Of a stretch of DNA of 51,621 nucleotides, positions 43,431 to 51,621 are shown in pieces. The position numbers and the translations under genes were made by a program. A model generated the notes under the pieces. That model searched no databases, was not told the origin of the DNA, and saw only the letters and a list, made by a program, of their open reading frames with translations. The stretch comes from Microvirga sp. (GTDB taxonomy: Bacteria; Pseudomonadota; Alphaproteobacteria; Rhizobiales; Beijerinckiaceae): contig JAKOMT010000005.1 of the NCBI GenBank assembly GCA_022241475.1, positions 167,185 to 218,805 on the forward strand, in the 5' to 3' direction. Position 1 is the stretch's first letter; the number at the start of each line of letters is the position of its first letter.

Positions 43431-45023
43431 TCAGGGGGCGATTTCGATCTCGCCCGCGATGATCTCCCGCGAGAAATCGTTGATCAGGATTTCGATCCGC
43501 GCCGTCCAGACGCCCGACAGCGGCAGCGCCGCGTCGGTTGCGATCCAGACGCCGTCCGGCCCGCGAGCGAGCCGCGTCTCCACCGCCTCGATCCCGCGAG
43601 CCGGGAGCGAGAGCAGCAGCGTGACCTCCATCGGATCGAACGGCGCGAACGCGTCGTCGAACACCGTAACGGCGATGGCGTTGGAGCCGGTCCTGCCCGG
43701 AGCGACGTCGAGATCGGCCATGACGCGGATCCCGTGCAGGTGCGCGTAGGCCGTGGGGGCGGCGTCCGGAGCGGCCGCGCGGGGCGGGGGCGTGAGGCGG
43801 AACGCGGACGCGAGGGCGATGATCGCCACGGCGAGCGCGATCTCGGCGGCGATGCTTCGGGAGGCCGCGCGTCGAGCGCCGGGGGCGCCGGCGGCGAGAG
43901 CCGGCGCGAGGCGAAGCCGGTTGAGCGCGGCAAGAGCCAGCATCGCCAGCGCGCAGGCGATCTTGAGGCAAAGCAGCCCGCCGTACGACGTCGCGACCAG
44001 CGCCGCCGCATCGCCGAGCTGAACGGCTGCGAGCGCTCCGCCCGTGAGAAACAGCGCCGCGACGGGCGCTGTGGCGAGGCTCGAAAATCGCTTCAAGGCG
44101 GCCGGCGCGGCGCTGTTCTGGCCGGAGACGAGCGCGAGGAGGACCGGCAAGGCTCCGATCCAGAACAGCGCCGCGCCAGCATGCAGAGCGATCGAGGGCG
44201 TCGTCAGCCATCGCGGGTCGGCCGTGGCGGCGTGGCCGGACAGGGCGAACGAGAGGGCGGCCAGACCGACGGCGCCGGCGCCGGTGAGCAGCGGCTCGCG
44301 GCCCGATAGGCTGACGGCGGCGAGCGCGCCCGCGAGGATCGCGGTCACCAGCGTGCCGAGAACCGGGCTCTGCGCCAGAAGCCGCCAGGGCTGCGGCTGC
44401 AGGATTGCGGATAAGGGCGCGCCGGCGAGGTCGAGCGCCGTCGCGGCCGCCAGTCCGAGCGCAGAGGGAAGGATCAGCGCCGCGCCGAGGAACGCGGCGC
44501 GTCTGGCGCGCTTCGCGTCGTCGCCGGTCGCCGCGAACAGGGCGAGGGCGAACGCGACGCCCGGTCCGAAGGCGAGCGCGATCGTCAGAAAGAATTTTGA
44601 GATTGCGGCGGAAATCGCCGCGGCGCCGCGCGTTTCTCGAGCCGCGCCGGCGTTCTCCGAGGGCGCTCCGATCGAGAACATATGCGTGCCGCCGACCGGA
44701 TGACCGTCGGCGGAAGCGACGCGCCAGCTGAGCACCAGGGTGCCTCGACCGGGATCCTCGGGCAGGGGCGCGACGATGGCGTCGCCCTCGGATCGCGCCT
44801 GCACGTCATGCGTCGCCCCGTCGGGCGTGATCCATCGCGCCTGGAGCGGCGCGACGGATTCGTTGAAGACGAGGCGCGCCGCATCCGGCGCGCTCGCGAC
44901 GACCGCGCCCGCGCGGGGCTCGGCGCCGCGCAACTGCGCGTGGGCCAGCGCCGCGCCCGCCGATATGAGCGTCAGCAGCAGCGCGATCAGGGCGAGCATG
45001 AACGGCGGGGCGCGCCTCGTCAT
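43431..45023 (-). CDS. CopC-CopD fusion copper protein (YcnJ-like)
   Basis: A 530-aa fusion. The signal peptide ends ALA-HAQL, so the mature protein begins with His28, the first ligand of a CopC copper site. Asp106 and His108 in SADGHPVGG complete the usual His1/Asp/His set. About eight membrane helices of CopD type follow (residues about 135-410), and a C-terminal periplasmic domain (about 425-530) resembles the YtkA-like domain of YcnJ proteins. Such proteins take up or handle periplasmic copper. It follows the YcnI gene by 19 bases. Confidence 0.9.
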   Translation of the reverse strand: MTRRAPPFMLALIALLLTLISAGAALAHAQLRGAEPRAGAVVASAPDAARLVFNESVAPLQARWITPDGATHDVQARSEGDAIVAPLPEDPGRGTLVLSWRVASADGHPVGGTHMFSIGAPSENAGAARETRGAAAISAAISKFFLTIALAFGPGVAFALALFAATGDDAKRARRAAFLGAALILPSALGLAAATALDLAGAPLSAILQPQPWRLLAQSPVLGTLVTAILAGALAAVSLSGREPLLTGAGAVGLAALSFALSGHAATADPRWLTTPSIALHAGAALFWIGALPVLLALVSGQNSAAPAALKRFSSLATAPVAALFLTGGALAAVQLGDAAALVATSYGGLLCLKIACALAMLALAALNRLRLAPALAAGAPGARRAASRSIAAEIALAVAIIALASAFRLTPPPRAAAPDAAPTAYAHLHGIRVMADLDVAPGRTGSNAIAVTVFDDAFAPFDPMEVTLLLSLPARGIEAVETRLARGPDGVWIATDAALPLSGVWTARIEILINDFSREIIAGEIEIAP

Positions 45024-45042
45024 GGCGGGACGGTCTCCGTAA

Positions 45043-45588
45043 TCAGTGGCGATGGCCGCCGGCGGCCGGCAGGATCTTCAGGCCGGGAGCCGGGTAGCGC
45101 AGGTCGCCCGTGCTCTGGCCGGCGGCCGGGATCTCGATCCAGCGCTCGGCGCCGTTGGCGCATTCCTGAACCACGGGGATGTAGAGCATCTCGTCGACGG
45201 GCAGCGCGTCCGTGAGGCGGCCGCGGAAGACGAACTCGTCATAATGCGCGTCGAGCAATTCGCCCGTCCAGACGATCTCGACGATACCCTCGGTGACCTC
45301 GCGGCCGTGATCCATGTAGGGCGTCTCGAGCGGACCGGAGACGGTTTCGAGCGTCCAGCCCGCCTTCGGCATCGGCTTCACGCCGGTGACGCCTGACGGG
45401 ATGCTCACGCGCAGCTTGAGCGTGGGTTCGCTCCCGCAGCCGTGCGGAACGCGCAATACGGCCTTGTAGGTCGTGTTGACGACGGCCTCGCGGGTTTCGA
45501 GGGTGACATGAGCCTGAGCCGTGGAGGCCGCGCCGACGGCGAGGACGATGGAGGCGGCGGCGAGCTTGATGGCGGCGATGGTTTTCAT
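45043..45588 (-). CDS. YcnI family (DUF1775) copper-binding protein
   Basis: A 181-aa periplasmic protein. The signal peptide ends AQA-HVTLE, giving a mature N-terminal histidine (His27), the copper ligand of YcnI proteins together with nearby acidic residues and a conserved Trp. The domain phrases RVPHGCGSEPTLKLRVSIPSGV and GWTLETVSG are typical. A short His-rich C-terminus (GGHRH) may add metal affinity. It lies between the DUF2946-like gene and the CopC-CopD fusion on the same strand, the common ycnI-ycnJ pairing. Confidence 0.92.
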   Translation of the reverse strand: MKTIAAIKLAAASIVLAVGAASTAQAHVTLETREAVVNTTYKAVLRVPHGCGSEPTLKLRVSIPSGVTGVKPMPKAGWTLETVSGPLETPYMDHGREVTEGIVEIVWTGELLDAHYDEFVFRGRLTDALPVDEMLYIPVVQECANGAERWIEIPAAGQSTGDLRYPAPGLKILPAAGGHRH

Positions 45589-45761
45589 GGGGTCTGTTTT
45601 CCGTATTTTGCCGCAGGCGGCCTCGCGCCGCGCCGGCTCGGTCTCAGAGTTCGGCGATTACGGCGCGCCGGGCGCGGGCCATGCCCTCGCCTGCGTCGAA
45701 TGCGTCATGATCTTGGAGTTTTCAAACTGAGGAACCGCGTTCGCGCCAGGGGGCGGGCGGT

Positions 45762-46190
45762 TCAGACATGCGCCGCCTGCGGCGGGCCGCGCGCCCAATG
45801 CGGGCTCGCGCGCTCGCGACGAAGCGCGCGCGCGTCGATGGCGGGAGGCTGACGGGTGATCGCGTAGGCGACGGCGCGGGCGATCGTCGCGGGCGCCGTC
45901 GCGAGAACCGTCTTGGTCAGAGAGCAGGCCGGACAGTGAACGCCCTCGTGCGCGCCGTGGCCGGTCTCCTCCGCCGCATCGGCGTGAAGCGTCAAGCACA
46001 GGTCGGGGATCGTGCCGTCGGGAAGCGTGTAGAGGGAGAGGTCGATCCCGGACGCAGCCGCGAGAGACGCCGGCGAGGCGGGCGCGCCGGATCGGGGCGT
46101 GTGAGGCGCGACGCCGAGCGCGAGCAGGCACAGCGTCAGGAACGCTATGAGCAGGCGACGCAGGACCGGTTTCTCGGCGGATCCGTACAT
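45762..46190 (-). CDS. DUF2946-like protein with CPAC motif
   Basis: A 142-aa protein with an N-terminal signal or membrane segment (about residues 10-28). It has the DUF2946-like pattern TLPDGTIPDLCLTLHAD, a His-rich stretch and EGVHCPACSL (Cys86 and Cys89). Proteins of this kind are found next to periplasmic copper genes and probably bind Cu(I). The C-terminal tail is Arg-rich. The ATG at 46190 is chosen because it directly leads the hydrophobic segment; the open frame reaches 46259. It heads the copper operon, 173 bases before ycnI, with a tandem repeat directly upstream. Confidence 0.75.
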   Translation of the reverse strand: MYGSAEKPVLRRLLIAFLTLCLLALGVAPHTPRSGAPASPASLAAASGIDLSLYTLPDGTIPDLCLTLHADAAEETGHGAHEGVHCPACSLTKTVLATAPATIARAVAYAITRQPPAIDARALRRERASPHWARGPPQAAHV

Positions 46191-46198
46191 GTTCTCAC

Positions 46199-46242
46199 TA
46201 CCCGTGAACCCCTCACATACCCGTGAACGGCGGTGTGGGCAA
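46199..46242 (-). promoter_or_regulatory. Putative copper-operon promoter with tandem repeat operator
   Basis: On the minus strand, TTGCCC (46242-46237), 17 bases, TATGTG (46219-46214) form a possible promoter. The element GTTCACGGGTA followed by GTGAG occurs twice in tandem (+ coordinates 46218-46228 and 46199-46209), covering the -10 and the start region right up to the DUF2946-like ATG. The promoter match is moderate; the repeat is exact over 11 bases. Confidence 0.5.
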
Positions 46243-46257
46243 ACGGCTTCGCAAGAC

Positions 46258-46293
46258 AAAATTAACGCCGTCGCACGGGAGCGCGACGGCGTT
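46258..46293 (-). terminator. Rho-independent terminator of recA
   Basis: An 11-bp perfect stem, AACGCCGTCGC (46264-46274) with GCGACGGCGTT (46283-46293), 8-base loop, followed on the minus strand by AATTTT. It lies 46 bases after the recA stop and insulates the copper operon. Confidence 0.85.
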
Positions 46294-46339
46294 GAAAGAG
46301 GTTTTCCGCGCAGACCTCAAAGGCCCGCCGCGATGCGTC

Positions 46340-47431
<1,092 letters not shown>

Positions 47432-47487
47432 GACGGGCTTTCCTTATGCATGGGAACAGGGGGGAACTCAACGCGCGTCGCCCCTTG

Positions 47488-47515
47488 AATGTACTCAAAA
47501 TGTTCTCACACGCAA
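47488..47515 (-). promoter_or_regulatory. recA promoter with LexA/SOS box
   Basis: GTAC-N7-GTTC at 47491-47505 is one base off the alphaproteobacterial LexA consensus GTTC-N7-GTTC. It overlaps a possible minus-strand promoter, TTGCGT (47515-47510), 16-base spacer, TACATT (47493-47488), so bound LexA would block transcription of recA. Confidence 0.65.
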
Positions 47516-47712
47516 GCAAAAAGAACAAAGCCGCAACCAATGCCCGAACGAGTTGCCTCGCGCCGCTTTTGCGGGACCGTCCGAACGCTCGCTCCGGGGC
47601 GCGCGTGGTTTCCCCGGCGCGCGATTCTCCACAGGAAATCACGCGGCCCCACCAAAACGGTGTCGCGGGCGCGGGCTCTGTTCTACACAGGCGCGCGAGG
47701 AGAGGGCGTCGC

Positions 47713-48504
47713 ATGTCGGGAACGGATCGCAGCAAGGAATTTCTCGCCGGGCCGGGGCCAGTCGTCGTGCTCGTCGCGCCGCAACTCGGCGAAAACATCG
47801 GCATGGCCGCGCGCGCCATGGCGAATTTCGGCCTGCGCGAGATGCGCCTCGTCGCGCCGCGCGACGGCTGGCCGAACGAGAAGGCGAGCGCCGCCTCCTC
47901 GGGCGCGCTCGCCATCGTCGAGGAGGCGAAAGTCTACCCGACGCTCGCCGAAGCGCTCGCCGACGTGACGCTCGCCTTCGCCACGACGGCGCGCGAGCGC
48001 GGGCAGATGAAGCGCGTGGCCTCGCCGGCGCAGGCGATGCGGGAGACTGCGAGCGAGATCGCCGCCGGCGGGCGCGCAGCGCTGCTGTTCGGCCGCGAGC
48101 GCTCCGGGCTCGACAACGACGAGATCGCCGTCTGCGACGCGATCATGACGTTTCCCGTGAACCCCGCCTTCGCCTCGCTCAATATCGCCCAGGCCGTGCT
48201 GCTCACGGGCTACGAATGGTTCCGCACGTCGCAAGGGGAGGCGCTGCCCTTCTCCGGCGAGATCCGCTCCCCGCTGGCGCCGCGCGCCATGACGCTCTCC
48301 TTCTTCGAATTCCTCGAGACGGCGCTCGACGACGTCGATTTCTTCGTGCCCAACAAGCGCGCGATCATGGTGCGCAACCTGCGCGACATTTTCCTGCGCC
48401 GCGAACTGACCGAACAGGACGTGCGGACGCTGCGCGGCGTGATGCGCGCCATCGGCGAGCGGCGCTGGCGGGGGGAGGGCGAGGATCCGGAGAGCGACGA
48501 CTGA
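47713..48504 (+). CDS. trmJ: tRNA 2'-O-methyltransferase, TrmJ/SpoU family
   Basis: A 263-aa SPOUT-fold methyltransferase, probably making the 2'-O-methyl mark at position 32 of tRNAs. The three knot motifs are present: ENIGMAARAMANFG near residue 27, ALLFGRERSGLDNDEI in the middle and FPVNPAFASLNIAQAV, which forms the trefoil knot and binds SAM. The C-terminal extension with RELTEQDVRTLRGVMRAI is typical of TrmJ rather than TrmL. GAGGAGAGGG before the ATG at 47713 is decisive; the open frame to 47446 runs through the recA promoter. A tRNA gene follows it. Confidence 0.9.
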   Translation: MSGTDRSKEFLAGPGPVVVLVAPQLGENIGMAARAMANFGLREMRLVAPRDGWPNEKASAASSGALAIVEEAKVYPTLAEALADVTLAFATTARERGQMKRVASPAQAMRETASEIAAGGRAALLFGRERSGLDNDEIAVCDAIMTFPVNPAFASLNIAQAVLLTGYEWFRTSQGEALPFSGEIRSPLAPRAMTLSFFEFLETALDDVDFFVPNKRAIMVRNLRDIFLRRELTEQDVRTLRGVMRAIGERRWRGEGEDPESDD

Positions 48505-48534
48505 CGCGCGCGACGGGCGCCGGGAGAAAAGGGC

Positions 48535-48563
48535 TTGCGCTCCCGCCCGCTCGAATGTAGACC
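48535..48563 (+). promoter_or_regulatory. tRNA-Pro promoter
   Basis: TTGCGC (48535-48540), a 17-base spacer and TAGACC (48558-48563), 23 bases before the tRNA. The spacing is ideal and the boxes are plausible for a GC-rich alphaproteobacterium. Confidence 0.55.
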
Positions 48564-48585
48564 ACGCGTCACCCGCAAGGGACGT

Positions 48586-48663
48586 CGGAGCGTGGCGCAG
48601 CCCGGTTAGCGCACTAGTCTGGGGGACTAGGGGTCGAAGGTTCAAATCCTTTCGCTCCGACCA
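48586..48663 (+). tRNA. tRNA-Pro (anticodon GGG)
   Basis: The acceptor stem CGGAGCG (48586-48592) pairs with CGCTCCG (48653-48659), followed by discriminator A and an encoded CCA (48661-48663). The anticodon arm CTAGT / ACTAG holds the 7-base loop CTGGGGG, anticodon GGG for proline. The T arm has GAAGG TTCAAAT CCTTT. The D arm begins TGGCGCAGCCCGGTTAGCGCA. All parts are intact. Confidence 0.95.
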
Positions 48664-48691
48664 TTCTTTCTTCAGTAAAAACAGACGTTTG

Positions 48692-48717
48692 AGCGCGCCT
48701 CCAGCAAGCGGCGCGCT
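48692..48717 (+). terminator. Hairpin after tRNA-Pro, possible terminator
   Basis: AGCGCGCC (48692-48699) pairs with GGCGCGCT (48710-48717), loop 10 bases, 28 bases after the tRNA. There is no clear T tract directly after it, so the terminator call is tentative. Confidence 0.4.
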
Positions 48718-48826
48718 GTCTCTGCGTCGATTGCGCGCAGGGCTCGCCCTTTTTACTTATCCCCCGAGTTGCGTCATCCTCTCCTCGTCGGCGTCTTCGG
48801 CCGGCCGCCTCGTGAGGAGACGCCTC

Positions 48827-48997
48827 ATGGTTTCGCGCAAAGTTCTCGGTCTCGCCCTCGTCGTCCTCGGGCTCGGTTTCGCCCCGGTGATCGCCTCCGC
48901 CCAGACGCCCGCTCCGCCTCCGCCCGCGATGAAGGACGGCGATTCGTCGATCGGCGGCGGAAGCGGCTGCGGTTCGCGCAGCGGCGCGACGTCGTAA
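48827..48997 (+). CDS. Tiny secreted hypothetical protein (56 aa)
   Basis: A 56-aa product made of a convincing signal peptide (VSRKVLGLALVVLGLGFAPVIASAQ, cleavage near residue 25). The mature part is only about 30 residues: a Pro-rich TPAPPPPA followed by a Gly/Ser-rich end with a single Cys. GAGGAGA eight bases before the ATG at 48827 supports translation. I do not recognise it. It lies alone between the tRNA and the convergent methyltransferase remnant. Confidence 0.55.
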   Translation: MVSRKVLGLALVVLGLGFAPVIASAQTPAPPPPAMKDGDSSIGGGSGCGSRSGATS

Positions 48998-49031
48998 ACC
49001 CAGCCGTCACGGCCTGAACTCACCCTGCGCC

Positions 49032-51356
49032 TCAGCGCGGGGCGAAGTACCGCGCGCCTGCGCCGACGCGAACCGCCCCGGTGGAAATCAGCGTCGCGAG
49101 CACCTCCCGCACGCGCTCGCGGCGTCTGGCGGTGAGCTTTCCGTCGAAACTCGCCGCAATGGCGTCGACCGGCACGGGCGCGGGCGCGGCGACGAGCAAT
49201 TCACGAACGACGCGTATCTGGTCAAGCCCGTCGGCCGGCCATTTCGGACGCTCCTTCGTCTCCACGGTCTCGAATTCCGCGAAAAGCTGTTCGCCCTGCG
49301 GGCTTGCGACCTTGCCGCCGAGCCGGGGGATCTGGAAATCGGGCCGCAGCCAGCGCACGAGCCCGCGCTTTTCCTCCGCCGCGCGCTCGACGTTCAGCGC
49401 GACGAGGCGGGCCAGCAGTTCCTCCTCGGCGGCCTCCTGCGGCGGCGGGCGCAGCGCGGAGGGCGTCGTCGCGCCGGGCCTTCCGACGAGATCGGCGCCG
49501 AGGTCGCTCCAGCCATAGGCCTCGAAGACGGCCGCGTCGATCTCGTCGTGGATTTCCCTCAGGATCGAGACGAGCCCGGCGGCGTGGATCGCGCGCTCCT
49601 CATCCGTGAGCGGCGTCGCGTCGAGCCCCGCCTCGATGCCGCGCAGGCGCTCGAGCGCGTTGTAGAGCCCGGTCATGGTGAGGCCGGCGTTCTCGGCCAG
49701 CCGCTCCTTGCGGAAGGCGTCGAGCCGCTCGCCGAGACGCCGCAGCCTGTCGCGCGACGGCGCCTGCGGATGGGCGTCGGGCAGGCGCGGATCGACGCAG
49801 GCCGGGAAGGGGAAGGGGTCGAAGACCCGCGTCTTCGAGTAACGCGAATCATTGCCGACGCCCAGCCAGCCGCCGCTCGCATAGGCCCAGGCCATATGAA
49901 GCCGCGACGAGAGGACGGCCAGATGCTCCGGGCTGTCGACGCCGATCGCGACCAGCATGTTGTCCGGCCGAATCGCGGCGTCGAGGAACTGGAAGAAGCG
50001 GTGTTTGGCGGTCTCGACGGTCGCGATGTAGCGGGGCAAGCCGGCGAGAAAGTCTCGTAGCTCAGTATGCCTGCGGCCGAACCACCACCAATATTGCCGT
50101 CTGAATTCCTCGTTATTGTGATCCCGCTCCGGCTTCACCGTCTCCAGCACGTGCTGGTAGACCTCCGGAAAGCGCTCGCGCACCTCGTCGACGCCGAGCG
50201 GGTCGAGGTCGATCACCTTGACGCCGCGCGGGCGGGCGGCGAGGTCGCGGCCGTTGCGGTAATCGAGGATATGCGCCTCGAGGCCCGGAACGCGCCCGAT
50301 GCCGAGCGCCTGCGCCTTCTCCGGCGTGACGATGAAGCCGGCCCCGTGGAGCTTCACGCCGGGGCTGCACACCGCCTCGTTGGCGATCAGCGCGCGCGCC
50401 GCCGAGAGGTCCGCGCCGATGGCGAGATTGGCCCTGATCCTCCCCTCGCGCTTCTCCAGCTCGACCTCTGGCGTGTCGGTGTCGAGACCCTGCTCGGAGA
50501 CGACCTCGGCGATAACGCCGTCGCGCTCGCCCTTCTCCGCCACTGTCATGGCGATGCGCACGGCGGCCTTGTCCACGGCCTTGAGCCAGGGATGGTCGGG
50601 CACGGCGTAGACGAGCGACAGCGGCTCCTTCGCGGCGAGATGGCGCTCGATGACGCGACGGGAGAAGACCTGCGTGATCGAATTCGTCGTGATGAAGCCG
50701 AAGCGCCGCAGCCGGTTGGGCTTGCCCTTCGTCCCCTTGCGCAGGAGCCGAGCCGCCGCCTCATCCCAGAAATGCATTACGAAATCCGCCCCGCCGGGCA
50801 GGTGCGGCCGCGCCTTCCAGCAGGCTTCGGCGTAGCCGTCTCCGAGCTCGGCGCGCATGTCCTTGCCGCCGATGAAGGGCGGGTTGCCGACGATGAAATC
50901 GACCTCGGGCCAAAGCGCGGGGCGCGGGTTGCGGTAAGAGTAGAGGGGAACGCGCGCCTCCGGATCGGGCACGGGCTCGCCGGTCACGGGATGCGCCATG
51001 GTCGTCGCGCCGTCCCAGCGCGAGAGCGGGCGCCCTGCCTCGTCGCGCTGCAGGACGGCCTCTTCCGAGGCGAGGATCGCGTCCTGGGCCCTGATCGTGC
51101 CGTAGGCGTGCAGGATCGGCTCGGGCAGGCTCGCGAGGCTCGTCGTGCGCAACTGCCACTTGAGGAAGCCGATCCAGAGGACGAGATCGGCGATCGGCAC
51201 GGCGCGCGGGTTGACCTCCAGCCCGTGAAACTGCCGCGGGCTCACGGTCTCGCCCTCGATGGCGAGGCGGGACTGGTCGTCGCCGAGCGCGTCGAGCGCC
51301 TCCAGCACCTCGCCTTCGAGGCGCTTCATCAATTCGAGCGAGACATAGAGGCCGGT
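49032..51356 (-). pseudogene. Large class I SAM-dependent DNA methyltransferase, 5' part cut off by IS30 insertion
   Basis: About 775 residues of the C-terminal part of a large single-chain DNA methyltransferase. Native sequence begins LYVSLELMKRLEGEVLEAL, which in this family directly follows the SAM-binding motif I (DPACGTGNF). That motif is missing and is replaced by IS30 sequence. Still present are GLEVNPRAVPIADLVLWIGFLKW, the catalytic motif IV VGNPPFIGG and a long target-recognition and C-terminal region (REIHDEIDAAVFEAYGW). An ATG at 51380 inside the IS end could start a truncated protein, but without motif I it should be inactive. Intact relatives are fairly close to MmeI-type or other stand-alone modification enzymes; whether a nuclease was fused at the lost N-terminus cannot be seen. 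Confidence 0.85.
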
Positions 51357-51621
51357 CTCAAGCGGTCGTCGCAACACCATCTTGGGCAGTCTTGAGGAAG
51401 GCGTCCAGTGCCTCGGCGGGCGTTCGCCATTGGAGGGTCTTACGCGGTCGGCCGTTGAGAACCGCGGCCACGGCCTCGAGGTGCTCCGCGCTGTGCAGGC
51501 TCAGGTCCGTTCCTTTCGGGAAGTACTGCCGCAGCAGCCCGTTGGTGTTCTCGTTGCTACCTCTCTGCCAAGGAGAGTGCGGGTCGCAGAAGTAGATCTC
51601 CAGACCAGCCTCGACCCGAAG
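51355..51621 (-). mobile_element. IS30-family insertion sequence, right end only
   Basis: The element enters from beyond the window and ends somewhere in 51351-51360, where the methyltransferase frame resumes. The terminal sequence, read on the minus strand as GGTGTTGCGACGACCGCTTGA, holds the end of the transposase and probably the terminal inverted repeat. The exact edge and target duplication need the other end. Confidence 0.8.
51358..51621 (-). CDS. IS30 family transposase, C-terminal 87 residues
   Basis: The frame read from the window edge gives a DDE transposase end. YFCDPHSPWQRGSNENTNG, with the catalytic Glu in NENTNG, is followed by LLRQYFPKGTDLS, LNGRPRKTLQWRTPAEAL and a stop (TGA) at 51360-51358. 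These are hallmark IS30 phrases. The N-terminal part with the first two Asp residues lies outside the window. The stop codon falls within the presumed terminal repeat, as is usual for compact IS30 elements. Confidence 0.9.
   Translation of the reverse strand, partial: LRVEAGLEIYFCDPHSPWQRGSNENTNGLLRQYFPKGTDLSLHSAEHLEAVAAVLNGRPRKTLQWRTPAEALDAFLKTAQDGVATTA

Noticed and set aside
51392..51595. 67-codon + strand frame at the right end
   Set aside because: Mirror of the IS30 transposase C-terminus, which has the family motifs on the minus strand.

Overview
The window is GC-rich chromosomal DNA (about two thirds G+C by eye) that reads as a member of the Alphaproteobacteria, order Hyphomicrobiales (Rhizobiales). 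The evidence is the dnaB-alr-radA-cvpA-purF gene order, the dapA-smpB pair, the DUF1217-flgF-orf-fliI flagellar cluster, a RecA with the rhizobial-type N-terminus, and small conserved rhizobial proteins such as the DUF6481-type protein. The family could be near Methylobacteriaceae, Beijerinckiaceae or Salinarimonadaceae, but that is a guess. Most of the window is dense housekeeping sequence with many 4-base overlaps.

Left part (1-11.3 kb, all +): the end of prs, glnE, the tol envelope genes tolQ-tolR-tolA-tolB, then directly flagellar genes (DUF1217 protein, flgF, a proline-rich 172-aa protein, fliI). The usual pal gene does not follow tolB. 11.3-14.8 kb: a convergent ketone-body CoA-transferase pair (scoA-scoB), then a cold-shock gene with a good promoter, a long leader and a terminator, two small overlapping genes, and a quinone reductase-like flavoprotein. 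14.8-20.1 kb: a membrane-anchored cytochrome c diverges from an ABC ATPase, FtsX-type permease and HlyD-type adaptor operon (MacAB-like).

20.3-34.8 kb: a NYN-domain protein, dapA-smpB, a soluble lytic transglycosylase, murI-secreted protein-rlmJ, a MOSC protein, a GC-rich inverted repeat, and the minus-strand operon dnaB-alr-radA-cvpA-purF-SDR. Three cell-wall genes (slt, murI, alr) and dapA lie here.

35-43.4 kb is the accessory-looking part: a BtuF-like binding protein without a signal peptide, an Old Yellow Enzyme homologue, a LysR regulator, a cluster of TGATCGA heptamers, a DUF1445 (D-glutamate cyclase-like) protein, a complete TRAP transporter (DctP, DctQ, DctM) and a DUF2848 protein. 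This looks like an uptake and catabolic cassette for an unidentified organic acid or amino-acid derivative, and it is the best candidate for an undescribed system. 43.4-46.2 kb holds a copper operon (DUF2946-like protein, YcnI, CopC-CopD fusion) with a tandem repeat over its probable promoter.

Right end: recA with a LexA-type box, a trmJ-type tRNA methyltransferase, tRNA-Pro(GGG), a tiny secreted protein, and a large DNA methyltransferase gene cut at its SAM-binding motif by an IS30-family element that runs off the window.
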